DNA of 64,000 bases from Patiria miniata (lineage: Eukaryota > Echinodermata > Asteroidea > Valvatida > Asterinidae). A program made the translations under genes and the position numbers. The DNA is taken from assembly GCF_015706575.1 (NCBI RefSeq), contig NW_024037069.1, forward strand, positions 42,415,553 to 42,479,552. The letters are read 5' to 3'. The number at the start of each line of letters is the position of its first letter. Position 1 is the first letter of the stretch. Below are positions 57,901 to 64,000 of the stretch, piece after piece. Under the pieces are notes generated by a model. It saw only the letters and a list, made by a program, of their open reading frames with translations, ran no database searches and was not told the DNA's origin.

Positions 57901-60900
57901 GTCGCCTCATCGGGATAAATAGTGGGACTGTTGGTAACCCTCAGGCGATTATTAAAGCAATTTTTGTTTCCTGTCCACAAAGATCTGAATTGTTGGGATG
58001 TTGTGAACGGAAACACATTAGAAATTACAAAGGAGTTTTTCCTGGGGCAAAATTGGCATGCATTGTTTATGAACATGCATACATACGGTTCGTCAACAAC
58101 TGCAAATTTACATGAATGATATGTAGTTACCGGTACATGTAGCACATTAGCCCCATAAATGTGGCCAATTTACTGGACTACCTCCGTAAATACAAGGCCA
58201 CACTTCCACCATGTGCAAAAACATGTTGAACTTTGTCAAATTTTGATTTTCACATTTAGGCTTAGTTTGTAGTTTATTTTTGCATTAGAAGCATACTCGC
58301 CCTCATTTTAGGCTAATCAGAAAGTGCTGCCTTTTTTCAGATGTCTAATTTTCGTGAAATTTTCAGATTCGTTTGCACACGATTGCGTATCAAAATTTCA
58401 ACATGAAATTTCACGAAAATTAGACATCTGAAAAAGGCAGCACTTTCTGATTTAAAGCCAATACAGAGGGTGAGTATGCTTCTAAAGCAAAAATAAACTA
58501 CAAACTAAGCCTAAATGTGAAAATCAAAATTTGACAAAGTTTGACATGTTTTTGTACATGGTGGAAGTGTGGCCTTTATTTACGGAGGTAGTCCAGTAAA
58601 TTGGCCACATTTATGGGGCTAGTAGCATGTGCATTGTATGTGGTAGAGTTCCTAAAATTTAGTTTGGAAATAAAACAAGCAAATATATGCACTCTATTTA
58701 TCCATTTTCTTACATGCTGGAAAGTGGGAAATGTACAAGTGGGCATTTCAAGCATTATGGAAGAACGAGCTCACCCTTTTAAACCTGAAAATGTATTTTG
58801 CAAATCTTATACACGTCATCTAGTAATGGTCAAGGAGATTACAGACTAGGAGGTTTGGATCATTTCTCTGAATCATTCATTAGACATGTACTGGTATCAT
58901 GGTTGATTGCCTAGCTGTCAGCGTCACTGACATTACATTTTCTTCCATAACAATGGAATTGCCCAAATGATTCTTGAACATAATGGAGTAGTTTGTATTT
59001 ACATGTAAAGGGTTTTTTTTGGGGGGGGGGGGATCCCTCATATATATACAATGTACATGCAATACATGTAATACAAAAACCATTACTTGTTATTTCAATC
59101 CATGGTGCCAATACTATGCATGCTTTGTGTACGTAGTAATAGTGAGCTACAAACATGTCACTATGTACACAAATGTACATTGTATACACAAATGTACACA
59201 AATGTACGTGCCTTTACACATGTAGACATGGTCCATTATCACTTGCGTTGCGCTTTTACATATAATACCTCGTGTTTACTGTCTTACCCACCCGACAGAC
59301 ATGCATTTTAGGTAAAAACATATTTACCAGATCAAGCTGGGGGAAGGGGGGGGGGGTGGGTGGGAGAGAGAGAAAATTATGAAAAAAGTCAACAGTTGGT
59401 AGGGGGTTCGTTTACACGAAGGTGTAAATGACCTCTGTAGAATTTGCCACTTCCTGGGCTTGTAATTGTAGTCTGTGTGTGCTGTCTGGTCTGAAGTATT
59501 GTGGCACTGAGAGAGGTTGACAAGTAGAGTGTGTCTGGACGGAAAATTGCATTCCTGGGTTGATGAGTAAACTAAAGGTGAACGTGACTAGGCAGTACAT
59601 AGGTTCGATGTTTACATGGGCATGTGCATGCATAATACATATTTTACATCATAGAGTAAAGAAATTAACATGCACTTGTACAACGCATGGAGACCCATAA
59701 GTGCAAATTTACGTGTATCACCGTACATCTTTGTGTATACATTTTGTAATTGTACAGTTTTTCGCTTTCCATTTTTATTTTGTTGAACAAAAATTTGCTG
59801 TACACGCAGGACATAAAATGCAATACATGTTTTATTTTTATGTAGATTTTTAACTCTCGAAATACTCGATACAGATGAGACACTCATTTTGTAATTTACA
59901 TAGAAAATTTCTCTGTACGTAGGATAATCACGATTTTTTTTATTGTATTGGAAAGAGAAAGGAAAAGTTGTTATTTACACTAGTGAGAAATCGAAACTAA
60001 TCGAAAAGATGTGCGTGTCAAAAATTGCAGATACATTTCCTGTATTGTCTGCAAATTAGAATCATAGTTTAGATACCAGACACAAAAGAGGATTGGTTTT
60101 ACTTTCAGGCTTGGAGATGTCTGGCTGTGGTCCAAGCACCCCCTTTTTTCCACAATTTTTTTTCTCCACGCCCCCCTCCCCCTTCCCAATTTTGAGATTT
60201 TGGATGAGAAGTGACTAACATGTATTTCATCTATCATTTACAATAATTATATTCAGTGTACAAAAATATTTTCTGAGTGAATATGTGTCTTGTTGTTTTA
60301 GACACGCAATAACCCAGCGTTGCGATAACCTGCCGCCTTGAGAGGGCGTTATCACGACGAACCGCTATCACCCACGAACCGCTATCCCCCACGAACCACC
60401 AGCAACAACGTCTTGGGAATGTTGTAGCGGTTGTGCAATGCGTGCACACCTGTTTTGCCTAATCTAGATGCAGCTCGCGTTCAAAACCTTTCATATTACA
60501 AATGTAGTTCCGAACCAAACTCAAGTCGCATACAACACAGCAAGACTTGTGTAGACCAGTAAATCGGTCCAAAATTGCCTACGCCGGCCAAATCACAATT
60601 TGCATGCCCTCAAAATCTTCAGTATTTGAGCATGCTGTGGGCCATGAACTTGAGGGTTTGTAAAAAATATGGGTGGAAGCTGTGCACAGGACTGGGAGCT
60701 TGCAGTTCTGTGTAATTTGGATGTAATTTGGACCCTAAAAGCGCTCTATTTTGCAATGGAGTGTAGGCATCGTTTTTCAAAATGGCGATGGGCTTCAGGA
60801 CTATTTTCAGGGGTGATCATCTTCAGATGGAAATTTCTCCTAAAAGTCATCAGTTGACCCCCCAAAAATTGAAAAGAAAATGAAAGATGATGAAATAAGC

Positions 60901-61412
60901 TTTAATTTGATGTGAGTCTCAAACACCTTGGAGAGTTGTGAGTATTTTTCCCGAATTTCTGAAGTGGGAGCATTTACCATTCGGGTCTATGGAAGTTTAT
61001 TTACTGGTCTGCTACCGTATGTACATGTAGTACGTGTGGGACTGAAAATGGACCGTGATTACCTGCAGAAGTAGCGCATGCGCACTAGTTTCCCCCATGT
61101 TAAGGGGGGGGGGGGAGATTTTGCAAGATTGTCAAGATGTTGTTGCTGTCGGTTCGTGGGTTATAGCGGTTCGTCATGGTGATGCCCTCTCGCGGCAGCG
61201 GGTTATCGCGTATCTACAACAACAACAAAATACTGCCCCAAGAATAAGTGAGTACATGTACATGTACTTGCCCTACATCCAGATTTGTCTCTTTTTTTGG
61301 TTTAATATTTTGTGTTGTTAATTAATGAGACTTATTTCTAAACGATTTCCTATCTTTGTCTTTCTCTCTACAGTGTTATGTGCAAAGAACATTTCCAAGA
61401 AAGACTTTTTCC
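48944..61412 (+). CDS. SMURF: SMURF-type HECT E3 ubiquitin ligase, first two coding exons
   Basis: Exon 1 (48944-48995) encodes MPHPSTRREGPTKIRLT and ends in phase 1 at G/GTAAGT. Exon 2 (61374-61412, 39 nt, acceptor CTCTACAG, donor C/GTAAGT) continues VLCAKNISKKDFF. Joined, KIRLTVLCAKN-SKKDFFR matches the start of the N-terminal C2 domain of SMURF1/2 nearly residue for residue; the next expected exon (LPDPFAKIVV in vertebrates) is not seen before 64000, so the gene runs out of the window. SMURFs ubiquitinate SMADs, RhoA and TGF-beta/BMP receptors; the C2 domain targets membranes. The 12,378-nt first intron carries a satellite, several MITEs and large inverted repeats. Other NEDD4-family ligases have different C2 starts. 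Only about 30 residues are visible here. Confidence 0.88.
50724..52105 (+). repeat. ~365-bp satellite, four units
   Basis: The anchor AAAAGTACTTCAAAATTGC starts at about 50772, 51088, 51453 and 51818, giving periods of 316, 365 and 365. Each unit also has TCGGTGCACAGC, CCCATATGTTTTGATTTTGT, ACTACAGCTTTCGTAGTCTA and ends in CAAGCACACACCAAAAA. Unit 2 lacks ~49 bp of the first part. Stops in all frames; short ORFs repeat with the unit and are not genes. Confidence 0.85.
52395..52926. mobile_element. TTAA-flanked MITE, copy 3
   Basis: AGGGAATGTACATCATCGGC at the left, ATGTTGTATTCCCT at the right, TTAA on both sides. Interior inverted relative to copies 1 and 2 and clearly diverged; the central palindrome is reduced to a core around GTCGGCCGAC. 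532 bp. Confidence 0.7.
53540..54955. mobile_element. Large element with ~260-bp inverted repeats
   Basis: The left arm (TGATCTGATACACCGTGCCC, GTCTCCACAGGGCAATT, to about 53795) is matched in reverse by 54690-54955 (AATTGCCCTGTGGAGAC, CAGAGGGCACAGTGTACC). The middle ~890 bp contains a TTAA-type MITE (54010-54582). No coding capacity recognised. Confidence 0.7.
54010..54582. mobile_element. TTAA-flanked MITE, copy 4, decayed
   Basis: Shares AACAACATTTGCTTTTGCTG, GTCTGGTTCCCTGAC, GTCAGGGAACCAGACTAG and the GTCGGCCGAC core with copy 3. The left end is eroded; the right ends near TTACCTTTAA. Sits between the arms of the larger 53540-54955 element. Confidence 0.6.
55808..56050. mobile_element. 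Decayed MITE related to 24011/27843
   Basis: Contains GGGTCCATATTGTGACATTT and the internal CTTTGCTTTACATAATCACC block, also found at 21965-22090. Ends eroded. Confidence 0.45.
56170..56815. mobile_element. Element ending in a strong hairpin, GGGTAATTATCACCCATCC
   Basis: The arms at about 56640-56720 and 56730-56815 pair over ~75 bp (GGATGGGTGATAATTACCC with its complement; GGGAATAAATATGTGTT with ACACACATTTATTCCC), closed by CTCGGCTTCGCCTCG. The upstream part (TCACGTGGCCGG, TTTCATAGTCCGATATTCAC) has a decayed relative at 63560-63800. Superfamily not known. Confidence 0.55.
56930..57265. repeat. ACATGT-rich simple sequence
   Basis: Many overlapping ACATGT/TGTACA words, densest at 57215-57266 (runs of GTACAT). 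These create several short ORFs rich in Met/Tyr/Cys/Thr that are not genes. Confidence 0.7.
58150..58619. mobile_element. Full-length foldback, ~215-bp arms, TA-flanked
   Basis: GCCCCATAAATGTGGCCAAT at 58150 and its complement ending at 58619. The arms pair almost completely (CTCCGTAAATA, AACTAAGCCTAAATGTG, CAGATGTCTAATTTTCGTG) around a ~40-bp loop near 58385. TA on both sides suggests a Tc1/mariner-type insertion. Confidence 0.8.
60290..61228. mobile_element. Element with ~140-bp inverted ends (TTGTTGTTTTAGACACGC)
   Basis: The left arm (60290-60430: ACACGCAATAACCC, GAGAGGGCGTTATCACGACG, AACCGCTATC) is mirrored at 61140-61228 (GGTTCGTGGGTTATAGCGG, GATGCCCTCTCGCGGCAGCG, GGTTATCGCGTATC). The middle ~700 bp shows no transposase. 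The right end lies 145 bp before SMURF exon 2. Confidence 0.6.
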
Positions 61413-62512
61413 GTAAGTATTCCAATTTGACCCTCGCTTCCCATCTGAGAGTTTTGATCCTTTCTTATTTCAGCCTAGTCCAGCGCAAACAATTCCTCCT
61501 CCTGAACAATCAGTCAATAATTCCCCTCAGTGAGTCAACCCCCCCCTGGGCTCTAGACTGACCATGAGGGTAAACAATTACTTTGGCCGTGATGTTGATG
61601 ACCATTTTTATCTTTTTTTTGGGCAGACACACTGACCACAGACCAGTCATAGTCACGGTTCATTTCACTCTTAATCACAGGCAGGGCTATCAATGCCTTC
61701 TGGTCCTGCTGTTGTTAATAGTCAAGGAGAAAAAAGCAATTATGTGAAGCTAACCATACAGTTTTGTTTATCATAAATACATGTACGCAGGACAGTAGAT
61801 AATATTAAAGGCATAATATCATTTGCATTTATCCAAAATGTCTGAAATTGTGAAACAGAAACTGACTTGGACAAAACATTTTACATATCATGTCTGGATC
61901 TTTGCAAGGCTGTATTGAGAATAGAATGATTGCTCAGACAGTGCTTTGTGTTTTTGTGCTTTTAATTAAAAACCCGAAATGAATGGAGAGTGGATAAGTT
62001 TGGAACTCACTGGCATGCTGGCATTCAATTTTCCTTTTTGTGATGTTGTAGATTTTTTTTTCAACCAAAACAAAAATTCAACAATTCTGGGAAATGAACA
62101 GTGCCACGGTGTCTGATATACATTTTAAACAATTCAACAGTGTACATAATAAAAAGTTATAATCATAAAGTGGATTTGAATTCTGCTTAAACATTCAAGT
62201 TAGTAACAACAATGATTTAAAAAAGAAAACATTCATCCAACTTTTTTGCTGTAGTAGAAATTGGCTCAAAACACCATGGTGTTGGACATAATCAGACAAA
62301 TTGATATTGATTAAGTTTTCAGTGAAAATCTGAACTGTTGTAATATGTTTTTCAATAAACCACAGATAATAAGCTTCCAAATGATACACATACCGGTATG
62401 TTTCATTTGTGATGTTCAGATTTTTGTTATTAAAAAGTTTTGACAGTATTGAAGTTTATAATTCCATGGAATTGCCCACTTACATGTACCCAGTATGAAC
62501 AAGGAAAAATAC

Positions 62513-62808
62513 CTGCATTCCAAAAAAAAGGCCCGAACATTTTTAACATTAACAGAAAAACCAGCCACTCGGCCATTCGGGCAGACCATAATGCCCACCG
62601 TGGACAGAATATATTGACCGTACTCTGACAGCTTAATTCCCACAGAAATCCCCAGATATACGGAGTGTCCGATCAGTGTGAAATTGACCGGAGTCTGACC
62701 TTTATTCAGGTCATCTCTGGTGGTAGAAAGAGAGAGAGAACAGATCCGAGTGCCCATGACCATGGCATGCATGTAGGCCAGTACCGGTATGTCCTTGCTG
62801 TATGATGG
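62513..62808 (-). CDS. Possible unassigned exon antisense in a SMURF intron
   Basis: On the minus strand a strong pyrimidine tract and acceptor (CTTCTCCCACCCAG) at 62809 is followed by 296 nt open in one frame and a donor GAATGCAG/GTATTT at 62512. The reading PSYSKDIPVLAYMHAMVMG, then TPVNFTLIGHSVYLGISVG and LSEYGQYILSTVGIMVC, looks protein-like with one hydrophobic segment; the last ~20 codons (poly-Phe) do not. I recognise no family and found no partner exon nearby. Confidence 0.22.
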
Positions 62809-63064
62809 CTGGGTGGGAGAAGGAAGGCCTGTTACATGTACAGTGCATGCAGATTTAATTTCATGGAGATTTGAGCAATGCAGTGCTTTCATGGGTACTC
62901 GGTCTATGATGAGCAAAGAAAACCATATATATGATATTGGATTCATATGTAATCATGATAGTTTTGATTGTGCCAGATCAATATGATGTGGAATTCATGT
63001 GTATTGTAGAAATGTTATGCATGTACATGTATAGCAGAAATTTGATTATATAAAAAAAAAGCAT

Positions 63065-63369
63065 GGGCCTTATTCACGAGTCGGCCATATTGGATTGAGA
63101 GTGAGGTAAAATCTTGATTTCTGAAAATTTTGTAGAGAAATGAAAGCAATTTAATTACTAATTAATTCCAGTCTGCTTCAATGATTAATTTCAAATTTGT
63201 AATTAAACGTTCCCTAATGTTTAAAGCCAGATTTGAAAAAAAAATGACAGTAAAATAAGGCTGCATTGTGCCTGCATAAATAGTCTGGCGCCATCCCATT
63301 CAACAGTTAACAATTAATGAAATACATTCAGGGAACTCAACAAAAATGGCCAATTCGTGAATAAGGCCC
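63065..63369. mobile_element. MITE with GGGCCTTATTCACGA ends
   Basis: GGGCCTTATTCACGAGTCGG at the left; the complement of GGGCCTTATTCACGAATTGG at the right, ending GGCCC. 305 bp, flanks CAT/AT. No coding. Confidence 0.7.
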
Positions 63370-63559
63370 ATAGTCTAGATGATCAGACACGTTTGATAAT
63401 GATGTTATTCATAATTCTCTGCTTACATGTTGACTGTACAATTTTTCAAGTTCATGTAAAGTTCAACCGGTTCCCCTTAATGCTTTCCAAGAACATTGAG
63501 TAGAAATGAATTGTGTGTAATGCACAATCAGCTGTTCGGTTCTTAGTGTACTGTACATG

Positions 63560-63800
63560 GTACCGGTGTCACATAAAAATCGGACTCGTATGAAAATCGG
63601 ACTCTTTTTCCCTTTAATTGGTAAAACCCTCTCACGTGACCGGTCCCTCTCCTAATTATCTATGCATGAGCATGCGCAATACCACCAATGAGTCCGTATT
63701 TCATAAAACCTAAATTCATGCTACACTGGTATGATAGTACAGTTTGAGTCTCATCACTCTGATAGGATTAAATTATCTATCGCTACTTTGATGGTGATTT
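63560..63800. mobile_element. Decayed relative of the 56170 element
   Basis: Shares CTCACGTGACCGGTC, CATGCGCAATACCACCA and AGTCCGTATTTCATAA-type words with 56200-56420, in the same order. Ends not found. Confidence 0.35.
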
Positions 63801-64000
63801 GCAATAAGCCAGTTAAAAAATTACCATTCACTTATAAATTTCATCCCGGTTTAGAAATCGTTCAAGTTGGCAACCCCAATATACTGCCAATGTTGCTACC
63901 GGTAATTTATGTCATTTTGGTATGCACACAGAATCATGGTAACAGAAGCATTGATGTACAAATTTTCAGATTTAAAAAAAAAAATTATATGATAAAAAAT

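Noticed and set aside
61413-61561. Continuation of the SMURF open frame past exon 2
   Set aside because: After DFF the frame loses all similarity to SMURF and a consensus GTAAGT donor is present, so this is intron.

Overview
The window looks like nuclear DNA of an invertebrate deuterostome. An echinoderm or hemichordate is my best guess, judged from protein character, AT-rich introns, TGTACATG-rich spacers and abundant short inverted-repeat elements; the species is not identified. All coding signal is split by GT..AG introns, and nothing bacterial or viral was seen.

Six host genes can be supported, five by recognised family. From left to right: (1) the 3' end of an iRhom (RHBDF) pseudoprotease gene on +, four exons, stop at 1236; (2) a two-exon ankyrin-repeat gene of the ANKRD34 type on -, 3952-5548, with a TATA box; (3) an intronless gene on -, 12757-13884, for a basic, disordered 375-residue protein I do not recognise; (4) a complete mitochondrial Rho GTPase (Miro/RHOT) gene on +, 16370-37194, rebuilt as 16 exons in consistent phase, one of them a phase-neutral 87-nt cassette; (5) a four-exon claudin-superfamily (TMEM114/CACNG-like) tetraspan gene on -, 45600-47531; (6) the first two coding exons of a SMURF-type E3 ligase gene on +, at 48944-48995 and 61374-61412, split by a 12.4-kb intron. 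Genes 1/2 and 4/5 converge; genes 3/4 and 5/6 diverge.

The rest is intron and spacer filled with small non-autonomous elements. They include two Harbinger-like MITEs with TTA target duplications, one of them inside a tRNA-derived SINE; a TTAA-flanked MITE family with a central perfect palindrome (four copies); mariner-, pogo- and hAT-like MITEs with matching target duplications; several long foldbacks; four tRNA-derived SINEs; a LINE 3' fragment; a ~365-bp satellite; and two odd groups of short elements built around the telomere-like words CCCTAA/TTAGGG.

The genes do not form one pathway. They are ordinary conserved animal genes for ADAM17/EGF traffic (iRhom), mitochondrial transport (Miro), tetraspan membrane function and TGF-beta/BMP ubiquitin signalling (SMURF). 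No clear previously undescribed gene system was found. The most unusual material is the telomere-word foldbacks, the nested element with its paralogous empty site, and the Miro cassette exon.
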